Position numbers and translations under genes: made by a program
The notes under the pieces: model-generated
Databases searched by the model: none
Seen by the model: the letters and a program-made list of their open reading frames with translations, nothing else
What the model was told of the DNA's origin: nothing
Source: Hepsetus odoe
Taxonomy: Eukaryota > Chordata > Actinopteri > Characiformes > Hepsetidae
DNA: 64,000 bases
Assembly: GCA_017165825.1 (NCBI GenBank)
Contig: CM029372.1
Span: forward strand, 25,522,524-25,586,523
Reading direction: 5' to 3'
In this document: positions 22,444 through 33,759 of the stretch, in pieces
Position numbering within the stretch: the stretch's first letter is position 1
How the letters are laid out: each line of letters starts with the position of its first letter

Positions 22444-22849
22444 CTCAGGTACAGAAACTGGACTGAAAATGAGAGACAACAACACTGTGCTTCAGGAAGA
22501 TCTGGAGAACCGCTCAGGTACAGAGACTGGACTGAACATGAGAGACAACAACACTGTCCTTCAGGAAGATCTGGAGAACTGCTCAGAGACTGGACTGAAA
22601 ATGAGACAACAACACTGTCCTTCAGGAAGATCTGGAGAACTGCTCAGGTACAGAGACTGGACTGAAAATGAGAGACGACAACACTGTCCTTCAGGAAGAT
22701 CTGGAGAACTGCTCAGGTACAGAGACTGGACTGAACATGAGAGACAACAACACTGTCCTTCAGGAAGATCTGGAGAACTGCTCAGGTACAGAGACTGGAC
22801 TGAAAATGAGAGACAACAACACTGTCCTTCAGGAAGATCTGGAGAACCT
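22444..22849. repeat. 69-bp minisatellite, six units
   Basis: Units begin with CTCAGGTACAGAGACTGGAC at 22444, 22513, 22582, 22643, 22712 and 22781. Spacing is 69, 69, 61, 69 and 69 bp; the third unit lost 8 bp. Each unit holds AGGAAGATCTGGAGAA. Units differ by only a few bases, so the array is young or homogenised. Because 69 is a multiple of three, open frames run through it on both strands (23-residue repeats), but the 61-bp unit shifts the frame. A lone related unit lies at 36548-36630. Confidence 0.95.
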
Positions 22850-22859
22850 TTGCTCAACA

Positions 22860-24285
22860 ATACATGCACAAACATACAAATCTGACTCTTTGGAAAGAAA
22901 ATAAATATTTTTATAGACATGTAAAGCATTGCTTTAAGACCCACAGCAAGGAAAGACCTCCTCCTGGACTAGTGTTAACTGCTGCTATTATGAATAACAA
23001 TCTGCAGCATTTGCATGGAGCAACAAGATGAAAGCCCCATTGTTCTGTCTGGAGATAATAATGCTTGCATAAATCATGACGTTGCCTCCAAAAGCAAGCG
23101 GTTTACTGTTGCATCTTTGCCAGAAGGAGTGAGAGTTGCTGGTGTTGGATTTCTTCTTCTAGAGAATGCACCAAAGGCAGATGCGAAAAAACTTAATTGC
23201 ATGATGTAACCCTTGAGCAATGAAATCATTCATAAGCAGTGGTTCCCACAGTGCAAATTCCACAATGCTCCCGCTGACTGTTACAATACGAACAAAGGGG
23301 GCTGCGAGTGCCTACGTGGGACTTGATATTTGTTCAGCACGGCAATCAAAAAAATAAATAACAAAAAAAATTTTTTTTTTTTTTTATTTCATTTTTCTAT
23401 TGAAAGGGGAAAGCATGAAAGCATCATCTCCTATGAGGAAGGCTCTTCTGCAAACATTCCTCTCGGCTCCTGCCACTGCTCATTATGGAGTTCACAGGTT
23501 CACTCCCACACACACAAGTTGATGAAACTCTCCAGCTTTCATGGACTAACGTGGCCTTATGGCAGAACGTGCCTCTTCTCCTCTTTTTTTCCAAATTCGT
23601 TTCCTCAATTACTGCACTCCAGGAGCAAAGAAAAGGACAGCCTCATTTAAAATGACCACATATGGACTTCAGAGTCACATGTCCGCCCATTATGAGTGTC
23701 CCTGAACCCACCTGTCTGGCAGCAGCTGTCCAAATGTGCAAAAGATATGCTGAATATTTCCTCGGCCATGCTCCGGAGATTTAATGGGGAGCAGGCTTTT
23801 CTCACATTCTGGAAAAAAAATTTACATTTTATCTGCCAACAGGTTTCAGAAGGTCTTCTAAACAAAGCCTTTCATGAGATTTTGAACCCCAGTAAGCCAC
23901 AGCAGAGTGGAGACTGCAACTCAAAAGCGAATATTCAATAATAAATGCTGTTTACAAGGGTAGTGGCAAAATGAAAACAGCAACAAGCAAAAAAAATCTC
24001 TGCAAATGATTATGTAAGAGGAGAAATGTAGAGATAAAGGGATAAACAGGCCAAACAGACTTTTTAACATGCTGTTTGGATTTAGACCTGTGATGATGCA
24101 GCGTGCAGAGCAGGTAGCTTGCAGCAGCAGATTTTCTCCAAGCTGGAGACAGCAAAGATGTACTGGGCACATGCGCAGGGTGGTGTTTGCATGGCTGGAG
24201 CTGGAGAGGAGATGAAATGCAGTATCAAAGTCAGAGAGACACTCAGCGCAGTCCTCCCCCTCACACACACTCAAGCGCTTCCCCC
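22860..24285. other. unique DNA, no feature seen
   Basis: No repeat recognised apart from a poly-A/T junction at about 23360-23386. Open frames of 60-106 codons lack recognisable domains. Confidence 0.4.
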
Positions 24286-24289
24286 TTGC

Positions 24290-24620
24290 TGCTGAATAAA
24301 AATGCTTTTGATCTAAAACAACTTGAAGCTGCTGTATTCTCAGATGAGGATGAATATTGCATGGATGCAACCTTGCAAGCCTTTCGGCCCTTTCCTCCCC
24401 CTCCCTTTTCCTTCCTCTCCCCCCCACCCTCTCCCTTTCAGGGCCCTAATCATCTCTGCAGCCGATTTGACACGGAGACCCGTAGCGGCGATCAGCCAGA
24501 AATCCAGACATGCTTCATTCCCTCCACTGCGATGATTAGCCTGTTTTAGTCCGGGCGAATTGTTAATGACAGCCGCTGGTGTGGTGAACTCCAAAGCAAT
24601 TCCTTAACTTGTCCCTCACC
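24290..24620. other. possible conserved non-coding segment
   Basis: A repeat-free stretch of balanced composition with ordered homeodomain-like TAAT cores (CCTAATCATC, GATGATTAGC, TTAATGACAG). It also has a pyrimidine tract with many CCCTCCC runs at 24390-24440. This is composition-based inference only; I could not compare genomes. Confidence 0.2.
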
Positions 24621-24817
24621 TTCGTCTGGTCTGCAGAACACAAAAGAAGGAAAAAAAGAAGAGTGGCCCACCTTCAAAGCTGTTGTTCTGACATCTGAAT
24701 ATATAATGAGGTGATTCTGAAACTTTGCACAAGCTCCAGCATCCTGCAACGCGCTCCACCCAATAACTTTGGACTGAGTTGGAGGATGTTTGAGATCCAG
24801 AACTAATTATTCAACAT

Positions 24818-24990
24818 CAGTACCTGACCTCACTCCCAAAGCAATGGTCCAATATCTAGGGTGAATTTTAAGTGCCCTGGAAAGCATAGCAAATGGGGAC
24901 GACCTCTACAATTAATTTCCTTAAATTAAAAAAAAAAAAAAAAGCACGGGTGTCTACATACTTTTGGACATATGTATGGTGGGTTTATAT
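24818..24990 (+). mobile_element. Tc1-like transposon 3' end fragment
   Basis: Contains CATCAGTACCTGACCTCACT, the diverged coding end of a Tc1-like transposase, and then a poly-A run (24928-24943). It ends with TGTCTACATACTTTTGGACA, a typical terminal-repeat phrase of this Tc1 group. The rest of the element is absent. Confidence 0.65.
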
Positions 24991-25074
24991 GAAGTGTGGC
25001 TGAGAAACAATAAACTGAAGGTTAAAGGTACATCATCAGCACGTTTCAGTCACATTGAGGCAAACTTGCGTTTG

Positions 25075-25580
25075 TGAGCCTTGCTTTTGTTTTACAGTTC
25101 CTTGGTCAACTTGGTCAGAGGTTTTCTGTCCTCCAGACCAGATAGGCAGCTGTCTTCTTGACTGAACTGACCATCATCGGACCCTTGCCTCTACTCCAGA
25201 TCAGCTACATCAGACTGGATCACCTGGATGAGCTGCTGCCACAAACACAAACCAACAACAAAGCTCCACTGACTCAACAGAACTTCTAGTATTAGTTAAT
25301 AACCATATACTGAACTCCCAATTATAGACTTTTTACCTGAACTCAGTACTTAAACCTATTTAACCTATAAAATGCACTTCCTCTTCTTCTTGATTATCTG
25401 GTGTCAACCAGCGGAGGATGGGTTCCCCTTTTGAGTCTTGGTTCCTCTCAAGGTTTCTTCCTCCATTCTTAGGGAGTATTGCTTCTGTTGCCTGACTAGA
25501 GGCTCAGACCCAGATTCTGTAAAGGTGCTTTGTGACAACAGATGTAAAAAGCTCTTTAGAAATCAAACTGACGACTTGAC
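25075..25580 (+). repeat. dispersed fish repeat of unassigned class
   Basis: The right part contains GGTTCCTCTCAAGGTTTCTT, a phrase I recognise as common in fish genomes, then GCTTTGTGACAACAGATGT and AAAAAGCTCTTTAGAAATC. The left part (25130-25350) precedes it in a familiar order. I cannot assign it to a SINE or DNA-transposon class. A second, degraded piece with the same end (TTAAAAGCTCTTTGTCAAT) is at about 25840-25975. Confidence 0.5.
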
Positions 25581-25839
25581 TGCTGTCCTGTTTCAGTAAA
25601 TAGCCCAGAGTGCATTGTCTAGTTGAGTGGGATTCTCTAACTTGGCTTTGTAGCATAGTTTACCTCCATAAGCCAGATATTCATAAACCATATTTTGAAT
25701 AATAAGACAAGGAACCTTCTGAGATTTGGGTTCACGGTGGTTTGAGATGGATCTAACTAAAACACAGATACCTGAAGCTTGTAGGACATTCATTGAATCA
25801 TCCAGTAAGTACTATAAGTCTACACCCAAGGCTAGACTT

Positions 25840-25975
25840 AAGGTGCTGCTGTGGTTCCTCTCACACCACTGGGGTACGCCTGCTTCAAGACACTGTGTCC
25901 CGTCTCAGGACGATTCCCTTGTAGGTCCTTATTCCCTGCAATGTTGTTAAAAGCTCTTTGTCAATAAATGTGCGA
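25840..25975 (+). repeat. second fragment of the 25.1-kb dispersed repeat
   Basis: Shares GTGGTTCCTCTCA near 25850 and the end GTTAAAAGCTCTTTGTCAAT with the element at 25075-25580. It is more diverged. Confidence 0.4.
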
Positions 25976-25979
25976 TTAC

Positions 25980-26555
25980 TGCGTCCAATTAGGTGTGAAA
26001 TTCCGCACCTGAGGTTTTTTTCCCTCATGTGGAGGAATCGTCACGCATCACTGATTTCAACCACTTTCCCCCTTTTTTATTTAACAAAGCTGGTGTTATA
26101 GTAAGAATGAAAATAGGCATTTTTTAAAGCCCTGTGGTGACTCTGATTAAAAGTAACAAAAAAGTTGTGCTGAGAACTCAAGCAATAGCAATAGTTCAAA
26201 TGGTTAAATTGCTTTGTCATTCTTTCCATACGGGCAGGAAATTACTTTTCATCCACGTTTCATTAAGTTCGCCCTAATCCTAGATCAGCTCCCCCGATAC
26301 CCGGAGAAAAGAAGTGAAGTGAAGTGCACTTAATGTGCCTGGTAGGTGTGGATGAGCCTTCCAGCTGTTGGTTGGTGAAGTGGTGCCAGATGCCTCCATC
26401 TGGAGCCTCAGTCCACAGAAGCTCAATAATCGCTGTAGTAATAAACTCCCTGGGGCCAAGCTCGGAGCTTAGCAATTTCCCTTTAGCTATCCGGTCTTTG
26501 AATAAAACAGACAAAACCTCAGCGCAGTCTATTACTCACTAAATAATACATTACA
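25980..26555. other. unique DNA, no feature seen
   Basis: No repeat or exon recognised. Confidence 0.4.
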
Positions 26556-26562
26556 TACCCTC

Positions 26563-26690
26563 ACCATCTATTTTATTAGAAACATCTACACTGTACTTCC
26601 ACATAATGGCTAATGTATTCAAAACACCTAGCTTGCACTTGTTCAAGCTGCCAGCATTATTAATCACATATCTTGTGCGTCCTATTGATT
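26563..26690. mobile_element. foldback DNA transposon fragment
   Basis: ATTTTATTAGAAACATCTAC and the following ACTTCCACATAATGGC match the end of a fish foldback transposon whose ends read TTTATTAGAAACACCTACCT. A second copy starts at 27377. Confidence 0.55.
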
Positions 26691-26907
26691 CAGGGCAGTG
26701 GTGGTCCAGTGGTTAGGGAGCTGGTCTCTGGATCTGAATGTCGAATCCCAGAGCAGTAGGTTGCCCTGAGGTACCCTTGAACAAGCTACCGTCCCCATCA
26801 CTGTTCCCAGGCGCAAATAGCTGCCCCCTGCTGCACATGTGTATGAGGTGTATGTGTCTCCCTGTGCTGTGTTTCACAATGACAAACAGTCTCTTTCGCT
26901 TTCACTT
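26691..26907 (+). mobile_element. SINE-A near-complete copy
   Basis: Head GGGCAGTGGTGGTCCAGTGG, B box region ATGTCGAATCCCA, then GTAGGTTGCCCTGAGGTACC and the TTTCACAATGACAAACAGTC end with CTTTCGCTTTCACTT. Confidence 0.88.
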
Positions 26908-26914
26908 CATCTGT

Positions 26915-27235
26915 GACAGAGAGGTCACAGCAAGAGTTAAAGGAAAGGTTTACAGGATGGTAGTGAGACCAGCTATGTTATGCGGGTTATGGTGGCACTG
27001 ACAAAATACAGGCAAAGGAACTGGGAGTGATGAGGATGGACAGGATTAAAAGTGAGTATATTAGAAGGACAGCTGGGGTTGGATATTTTGGAGACAAAGG
27101 TTATGTTGGTTTGGACAAGTGCAGAGGAGAGACGAGGATTATATCTGGAGAAGGATGTTGAGGATGGAACTACCAGGAAAGAGGAAGACCAAAGAGAAGG
27201 TTTATGGACGTGATGAGAGTGGACATGCCAGCGAG
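26915..27235 (+). pseudogene. RTE-type LINE 3' ORF fragment
   Basis: Plus-strand copy of the RTE family seen antisense at 11738-13845. One frame reads ARVKGKVYRMVVRPAMLCG. After frameshifts the C-terminal block survives as a degraded form of QRRDxxYIGRRML (27120-27165), then ELPGKRKTKEKVYGRDES. It stops at a SINE-B insertion. It lacks the RT active site and has multiple frameshifts. Confidence 0.75.
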
Positions 27236-27247
27236 CGGAGTGACTTG

Positions 27248-27357
27248 AGGGTTAAGGGTTTTGCTCAGGAACCCAATGGTGGTAGTGTTGGAGGTGGGAT
27301 TTGAACCTTTGACCTCTTGGTTCATAGGCAAGTATCCTACCACGAGACCATCACCAT
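27248..27357 (-). mobile_element. SINE-B copy, head half only
   Basis: Reverse orientation: GGGTTAAGGGTTTTGCTCAG, reversed B box GGGATTTGAACC, and head complement ACCACGAGACCATCACC. It directly follows the RTE fragment. Confidence 0.85.
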
Positions 27358-27369
27358 CCTCCTGCTCTT

Positions 27370-27615
27370 GGCCCACTTTATTAGAAATACATATCTTGAG
27401 CTTCCACTCTCTGACCATTGCATGGACCACTATGTAAGTCTCTTATTGCACACCGTAGCCTGTACTGATATGTGGTTGCCCACTTTATCGTCCTTGTCTA
27501 CCTCATTTATCACTGGTCAGTTTCTGACCACAAGTCCACAGTTGTTTGGGTAGCGGTCCATTTTCAGCATAGCCTTGAGGCCTGCTGCTGCACACCGTCC
27601 ACTTATCAGGCAAAA
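27370..27615. mobile_element. foldback DNA transposon, one arm
   Basis: CACTTTATTAGAAATACATA begins one arm of a fish foldback transposon. The order then follows that family: a TTCCACT phrase, a GACCA block, TTATCACTGGTCAG near 27505 and the GGTCCATTTTCAGCATAG block. The opposite arm is missing. Confidence 0.6.
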
Positions 27616-27619
27616 GCAG

Positions 27620-29255
27620 ATCTGATATTAAAGAAGAAAACACACCTACACAGTGCACTCTTCCATTAAAGTAAATAAAACCAATCCAATTACTTTAAGG
27701 CACACTGCACTACAAGCAAAGAGGGTAATTTTGGGCCAGGCAATTTTTTATTATTTTTTTTTTTTTGGGAAGAATTTCATCTAAAGCATATCTGCTCTTA
27801 AACACTAATCCTAATTCACGTCCACCTGCCTTTATCTGTACTTTCCAGGAGTTACCAACTTTAATGAAGGCTTAGCTCTAGAGTTAAGTGGAGGAAGTGG
27901 ATTTTGTGCGATCCCATGCATTTCAATCACACATTCACTCTCTCTCATGCACTGTATTTTCTCTCCTTTTTTGAAATCCGTAGCCGCATTCGGAACGAAA
28001 CTCCGGAGTTTGAGGAGTGGGTGAATGTGCCCTTCAGTAAAAACCATGGCTGATGAGAGGGGTGTGTTGGGCTGGAAGAAAGATTCTGTCTCCCGGGATA
28101 GTATCCACAATGAAATAAACATTTTAATTCTAAAATCATTCAAAGGTTAGATTTTTGTACCCTAAAAGTATGCAAATGTATGCACTACTTTGCATATCTA
28201 AATGATTTTTTTTAAGGAAATGTGTGAATGTCAATCAACATTCACAAAAGCTTTGGAGGGACTCTCATACATACCTCTGGGAGGTTTGTCTCAAACAAAT
28301 TATCCCAGCTTTGTACCGGACGTAATGTTTTAATGGCTGAATGCAATCAAGTCCTCACAGCAATGGTAGACATTTAGTCTAGCCAACCAAGAAAAGAAGA
28401 GGCACCATATTAACACCCCTGATTTGAGAAGAAACATTGGATTAGCAGGTCTCTACAAACTTAGAGACACCTAGCTGTCCTTGTCCACATTTCCCTGGTC
28501 TGTATGCTCCCCTGTAGGAAAATCCCTTTGTGCCGCTGGGTGCTTGTATATGGATGAGATGTCGATGCTGTTTTTCTTGGCTCTTGATTCTTGCAGAGAT
28601 TACATGACACATAGTGTGCCAGTACATTACCAGTCAATAGGACATAGATTCGTAGGCATTAATTTGCTATGTTCCTGCGCGCTGAAAACCGCAGGAATTG
28701 CACTGTCTATTGGTTTCGCTTGCTCTAACACTCCTGATTCAGCTGACAATGGTCTCGATGATTACCCAATGAGGTGAATCGGATGAGAAAGAAGCGAGGG
28801 AAACTTCACAAAGCTGCGCAGTCTTTTTGGACATCCCTAGCAGGAGGCGATACCCGTTTCTTTTGGCGCTTCAGAAAGACAAAGGGAAGGAGCTCAACAG
28901 GCCATGGCGAATGTGCGTCTCGCAACATGCCATGGTGAGAGTGTCTGAAACTCCATATCCAGTGGAACAGGCTGCCTCCAGTTAGTAGCAGCTCACACAG
29001 GGCTTATTTTAAAGCCATCAGCATTCACAAACCAGGCCAAAAAGTAGTGTGAAAGCCCGTCAGCGTCCAATTCTGAGTATCGCACATGCATAAAAAGTGG
29101 TATGTTGAAACACTAACACTCAAGGATCAATGACAAAATCTGTGGTTATATAAAACAACACATCATCAGCCAGGGTAAACATAAGCTTTCATCGGGGAAT
29201 GCAATGTGCCAGCAAATGCTCTTGGGTTTAGAAGAGTCAAGACAAGTTGTTTAAA
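27620..29255. other. unique DNA, no feature seen
   Basis: No repeat or exon recognised. It has a poly-T tract at about 27747-27766. Overlapping open frames at 27832-28143 and 28442-28777 show no domain. Confidence 0.4.
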
Positions 29256-29259
29256 TGTG

Positions 29260-29260
29260 A

Positions 29261-29339
<79 letters not shown>
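29260..29339. repeat. (GA)n microsatellite
   Basis: About 80 bp of AG dinucleotides interrupted by ACAG twice. It produces Glu/Arg-rich frames on one strand and Leu/Ser-rich frames on the other, none of them genes. Confidence 0.97.
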
Positions 29340-29344
29340 AAGCC

Positions 29345-30218
29345 TGATGCACCAATGTGCTCCCATTAAGACAAGAGAGAAAAACATCCATCATTTCAGG
29401 GGAGGAACCAAAGAGGGATATGACAATATTGCGACTTTCAGAAAAAAACTTTTTCTCTTTGATTAAGGCGATGTTTATGCATTCATTTTCTTCTGAGCCA
29501 CAATTAGTTGACAGATGTGGCTTTCTCTCTGATAACAGATTAAAGCTGAGAAGATCTGATTCCGATTCATCCACTAGCTTCATTAACGAGGATTGTCATT
29601 CTTATAAACTTTTTCTGAATGGCCTTCCTGCTTGGCTGTGCCTGAAGGTTAGATTTAGGCTAAAATCCGATAAATGCTTTTGACTTTTCTCCAAAGATGA
29701 TGAATCACCGCTACTTTGTTATTCCACTGCACCTCCAAAAGCTTTGAAAGATCTTCTGATTAGTTTTGTTTGGTTCAACACCATTGCACAAGTGTTGTGT
29801 GCAAGCAGATTTTATTATCTTCTGATGAATGCAGAAAAATAGGCTCAGCCTGGATGAGCCTAAGGTCATGGTGCTCAACTCCAGGCGCTGGCTAGAGGGA
29901 GAGTAAAGCCCGCCAGCATTTTCCTGTGGAACAGGGAAACTCTCCAGAGTGATGGAGCTCTATCTGATACCGCAGGGATGAGCTGGAGTGGCATTTGTGA
30001 ACTAATTATCTAACTTGGAAAGCTCTTTCTAGAAGATCAGAGGTGCTAACTGACATTCAGCATGTTCCCACCCACCCTGATGTACTTTCTATGATGAACT
30101 AAAATTATCTTTATTTATGAACAAAATAACATTCAGCCCCACAGATTAAGTCTTATAATAAGTCAGAATAATAAGTATCGCCCATGCATCCATTCATCAT
30201 ACATCTTTCTCACTGATC
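29345..30218. other. unique DNA, no feature seen
   Basis: No repeat recognised. The phrase CTGGATGAGCCTAAGGTCAT at 29849 onward could be a scrap of a LINE ORF, but no longer similarity is readable. Confidence 0.35.
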
Positions 30219-30219
30219 A

Positions 30220-30422
30220 AGCCTAGTGGTTAAGGGGATAGGCCCAGCCTCTGAAGGCTGTGGGTTCGAATCTCAGATCAGTAGGTTACCCTGAGGTGCC
30301 GTTGAGCAAGGTACCATCCCCTCACTGTTCCCTGGGTGCTTTAAATAACTGCACACCCCACATGTGTGGGTGAAAAGGTAGCATTTTGCTGTGCTCTGTT
30401 TCACTATGACAAATAGTCCCTT
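30220..30422 (+). mobile_element. SINE-A copy, 5' head slightly truncated
   Basis: Starts at GCCTAGTGGTTAAGGG, has B box GGGTTCGAATCTC, then GTAGGTTACCCTGAGGTGCC and the end CACTATGACAAATAGTCCC. Confidence 0.87.
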
Positions 30423-30429
30423 CAATCAT

Positions 30430-30985
30430 TTTTTTTTTAATTAAAGGTTTTTGAAAGTTTTTTCATTAAAGTCTCTCTAAAGTTCATTCATGTTAAGATA
30501 AAGTTCTCTCTTCAGTCTCAGTCTCTCTTCAGGAGATGAAGTGTATATTCAGCTGAAGCTATTCATAGTTTATACAATGAAGTATGAAACACTGGTGAAA
30601 AACAATGTTATGGGCGTGAAGTTTTCAATATGAACACTTTAAATTGCAGTGAGAATGATTAAGCAACAGGCGCACTCAGTGAGAACACGTCTGAGGCCAA
30701 GACGTTCAGAGTAAAGGTGAAGGGGATCAAAGCCATTTGCAACGAGCGAACACATCAAACGTCCCGATACTGTGTTACCTAGCAACTCCAGACCAGGTGT
30801 CTAAGAGCTAAGGGGAGAAAAGGAAGCCATGTAGTGTTTTTCTCTGCTGTGTACATGTAGGTAAAGAAAAAAAAAAGCCAACTGTATGCTTATATATGAA
30901 GCAGTGGGGAAATTGCCATGGGCTTCCTCCTGGGCTTTCAATTTCACACAGCACAGTTCTTAATAACACAAATTGAGGCAATCCT
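30430..30985. other. unique DNA, no feature seen
   Basis: No repeat or exon recognised. Confidence 0.4.
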
Positions 30986-30986
30986 T

Positions 30987-30989
<3 letters not shown>

Positions 30990-31056
<67 letters not shown>

Positions 31057-31300
31057 ACCACAGAAACAGAGGTGCATGCATACAAACACCCAGCAGTCTG
31101 GATGTCTATGCATGTGGCTGAATCAACACCCACATCCGACTGCATACTTCCACACACACACACACACACACATGCACAGCATGCTATCCTGGAGACGCCG
31201 CAAGTGCTTCATTTCCAGTGAGTGCTCATGTTGGAGCAGCCTGGGCCAATCACTTCCCAGCTCAGCCCTGATTACACACACACACACACACACATACACA
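30990..31300. repeat. three (CA)n microsatellites
   Basis: CA arrays at about 30990-31054 (around 32 repeats), 31150-31172 and 31274-31300, with unique sequence between them. His/Thr- and Val/Cys-rich frames across them are artefacts. Confidence 0.95.
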
Positions 31301-31304
31301 TTAC

Positions 31305-31785
31305 TGTCAATTATAGCTACAGCACAGAGAAAAAGAAAGGCAATACATGCTAATCCACTTAGCATCCGCGTCAATGGAAGTGGGGGGCTTGTTTGAGGCT
31401 AGGAGAAAAGAGGAACAAGACATGAGGGGAGGGGAGGGGAGGAGAGGTGTGTTAACGCTCCTCCCGTTCACAGAGATGCTTTAGTCCGCCAAGTGAAGAC
31501 GGATGTGATAGTTCCTTCGCTGTCAGTCTCAAAACAGGTGTAAACGAAGTGCCTGATGAATGCCTGCTCTAATGCCTCTGACTGCTGCATTATCCAGCAT
31601 TCAGCCAGAAGTCATGGGTGTTCTGCTCCCAAGGTCAGGACATAGCAAAAAAGTATGAGGAGTTATCATCTATTTGGACCTTTCACACCTGGAAGGACTC
31701 ACTCCCCTTATCGCACACTCCTGCAACCTGTTTCTTACTCATTTTCTTTGGGCATCCACACCTCACTTTACATTTTGGAGCAACT
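31305..31785. other. unique DNA, no feature seen
   Basis: Only a short GGGGA-type purine run at 31425-31446 stands out. Confidence 0.4.
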
Positions 31786-31789
31786 CAGC

Positions 31790-31900
31790 GTTAAGGGTCT
31801 TGCTAAGGGAACCAGTGGTGGTAGTGCCAGAGGTGGGTATTAAACCTGGGACCTATTGAATAGGGCCATGGTCCAAGAATTCTACCACCACCACCATCAT
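31790..31900 (-). mobile_element. SINE-B copy, head half only
   Basis: Reverse orientation: GTTAAGGGTCTTGCTAAGGG, then AGAGGTGGGTATTAAACCTG (degraded reversed B box) and a head of ACCACCACCACCAT. The tail is missing. Confidence 0.8.
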
Positions 31901-31904
31901 GTTG

Positions 31905-32070
31905 GCTTTGCTGAAGCCCTGTTCTTCATGTGGTGTTTTGGACCTCTGCCTGCTTCCTGATTATTGTCTTTACTTGGGCCTTGTTGCCTCCTTGTGCTTT
32001 CGCCACTGCCTGTGATGAGTGTCAGATTGTCTCCAATTAAGCAATACAGCTAATGTCCCCTAATTCAGAG
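31905..32070. other. possible LTR-like scrap
   Basis: The stretch GTTTTGGACCTCTGCCTGCT followed by CCTGATTATTGTC resembles R/U5 sequence I associate with fish LTR elements. There are no ends or duplication to confirm it. Confidence 0.2.
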
Positions 32071-32074
32071 TCAT

Positions 32075-32606
32075 TTGAATGTTTGTGTGTGATAATGTCC
32101 CTGATAAGCAGTATTGGGACACCTGTTAATCACAGAACTCAGGTGTTTAAACCACACCCATCAGCATCAGGTGTATGAAACAAAGCACCTAGCCATGTAG
32201 TTAGGCTTCTACATTAATGAAAAACTAATGTTGTTCTTAAGAATGAATGCTCAATAACTGAGGTGATGGTTCTGGGTTGTTTTTCAGGGGTTGGGATAGA
32301 CCCCTTAGTTCCAGTGATGAGATTTCTTATTGCTTCAGTGTACCAAGACATTTTGGCCAATTCTATGCTTCCAGAAATCCACCACAGTGGAGCAAGCAAG
32401 GTCCATGAAGATATGTTTGCATGATGTGGCTGAACCTACACAGAGCCCTGAACTCAACTCCACCAAACACCTTTGGGAAAAAATAGATTAGAGATTATGA
32501 GCCAGGAGGTCTTTGTCCAACATCACAGTCTCACAAATGCTCTCCTGGATTAATGAGTGAACGTTTTCACTCACCAAAATCTTGCGGAAAGCATTCCAAA
32601 GAGTGG
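32075..32606 (+). pseudogene. Tc1-like transposase remnant (copy 1)
   Basis: A degraded Tc1-like element on the plus strand. The upstream part has AGTATTGGGACACCTGTTAA and AAAGCACCTAGCCATGTAGT, the typical leader and start region of this Tc1 group. The first part of the transposase, with the DNA-binding domain, is deleted. From about 32290 the DDE region is readable in shifted frames: CCCTTAGTTCCAGTGATGAG, CAAGACATTTTGGCCAATTC, GCAAGGTCCATGAAGA and CACAGAGCCCTGAACTCAAC, the last corresponding to the QSPDLNP block. It ends near 32604 against a second, different Tc1 element in the opposite orientation. Confidence 0.75.
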
Positions 32607-33118
32607 AAAGTGTAAACAAAGAAAGCTTTCAAAAATGGAAGTATTAATCATTTATTTCCATCAATCAACAAAATGCAGTGAATGAACAAAAGAGAATCTA
32701 AATCAGATCAATATTTGGTGTGACCACCCTTTGCCATCAAAACAGCATCAATTCTTCTAGGTACACTTGCACACGGTTTTTGAAGGAACTCGGCTGGTAG
32801 GTCGTTCCAGACATCTTGGAGAACTAACACAGATCTTCTGTGGATGTAGGCTTCCTCACATCCTTCTGTCTCTTCATGTAATCCAGACACACTGGATGAT
32901 GTTGAGATCAGGGCTCTGTGGGGGCCAGAAGAACTGATGCTGTTTTGAAAGCAAAAGGTAGTAACACCAAATATTGATTTGATTTAGATTTTTCTTTTGT
33001 TCGCTCACTTTGCATTTTGTTGATTGATGAAAATAAATGATCAACACTTCCATTTTTGAAAGCATTCTTTGTTCACAGCATTTTTTCCACACCTGCCTAA
33101 AACATTTGCACAGGACTG
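32607..33118 (-). pseudogene. Tc1-like element (copy 2), internally deleted
   Basis: This is the longer relative of the 3191-3582 MITE. On the minus strand two transposase scraps survive: WPPQSPDLNIIQCVW (about 32870-32930), the conserved PxSPDLN block near the last catalytic residue, and SVPRRIDAVLMAKGGHTKY (about 32708-32765), the conserved C-terminus. The right terminal repeat is complete, ending CAGGACTG before TA at 33119-33120. The left repeat lacks its outer 45-50 bp and abuts the other Tc1 remnant. Most of the transposase is gone. Confidence 0.85.
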
Positions 33119-33124
33119 TATATG

Positions 33125-33740
33125 TGACACATCTGTCCCTACAGCCTTAAAAAGTTCATTTTAATAATAAGGAATACACACATACACACACACACACAAA
33201 ATATATAAGCTTTTAATTTTAAATGAACAATAATCAGAGGTGTGTTGTGATATGACATTGCCGAAACTAATAGCATGGAAAATAAAGTGACTGGGATCCC
33301 TCTGTTAATATTGGTGGGGAAGGAGATTAATTGCTATTCGCTTACAAAAAAGAGGGCCACATAATTAAATGTAGACAGAGCATTCACAGCACGGAGTCAG
33401 ATAAGGGCACAGAGGAATCTTTGTCTGGACGCTGTTCCATATGAGCATTTAGCACCAGCAGTCAAATGCAAACGAATAAAGCCTATCCACAGGGCAAATC
33501 AATATCCGTCAGCACTGCTCATTACCGCAAATGTGTTCTGATATGCTGCATGTGTTTTTTCTTTTTAGGTAAACGCGAAGGCACATTAAAGCAGGATTCA
33601 TTTGCATGTTGATGTGACTCCACTCATAAAGGATAATTACCTTCAATGAAATGATTTACACAAAAAAGAAAATCACGAAAATGTGATTTTCAGCCATATT
33701 GGCACTGAGTTTGTTTTACCAGCAGAAATTCTATAACCAA
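33125..33740. other. unique DNA, possible conserved non-coding segment
   Basis: Apart from a short CA run at 33178-33198 this is repeat-free. It holds ordered AT-rich motifs, including an octamer ATTTGCAT at 33601-33608. Nothing here proves function. Confidence 0.25.
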
Positions 33741-33759
33741 TAAAGTGTTTCTCAACAAG

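Noticed and set aside
22469..22885. 138-codon repetitive protein from the minisatellite
   Set aside because: The 61-bp unit shifts the frame inside the array and comparable frames exist on the other strand, so coding is unlikely.
30990..31054. CRISPR-like or regulatory repeat cluster
   Set aside because: Plain CA microsatellites with no spacer structure; the genome is vertebrate-like.
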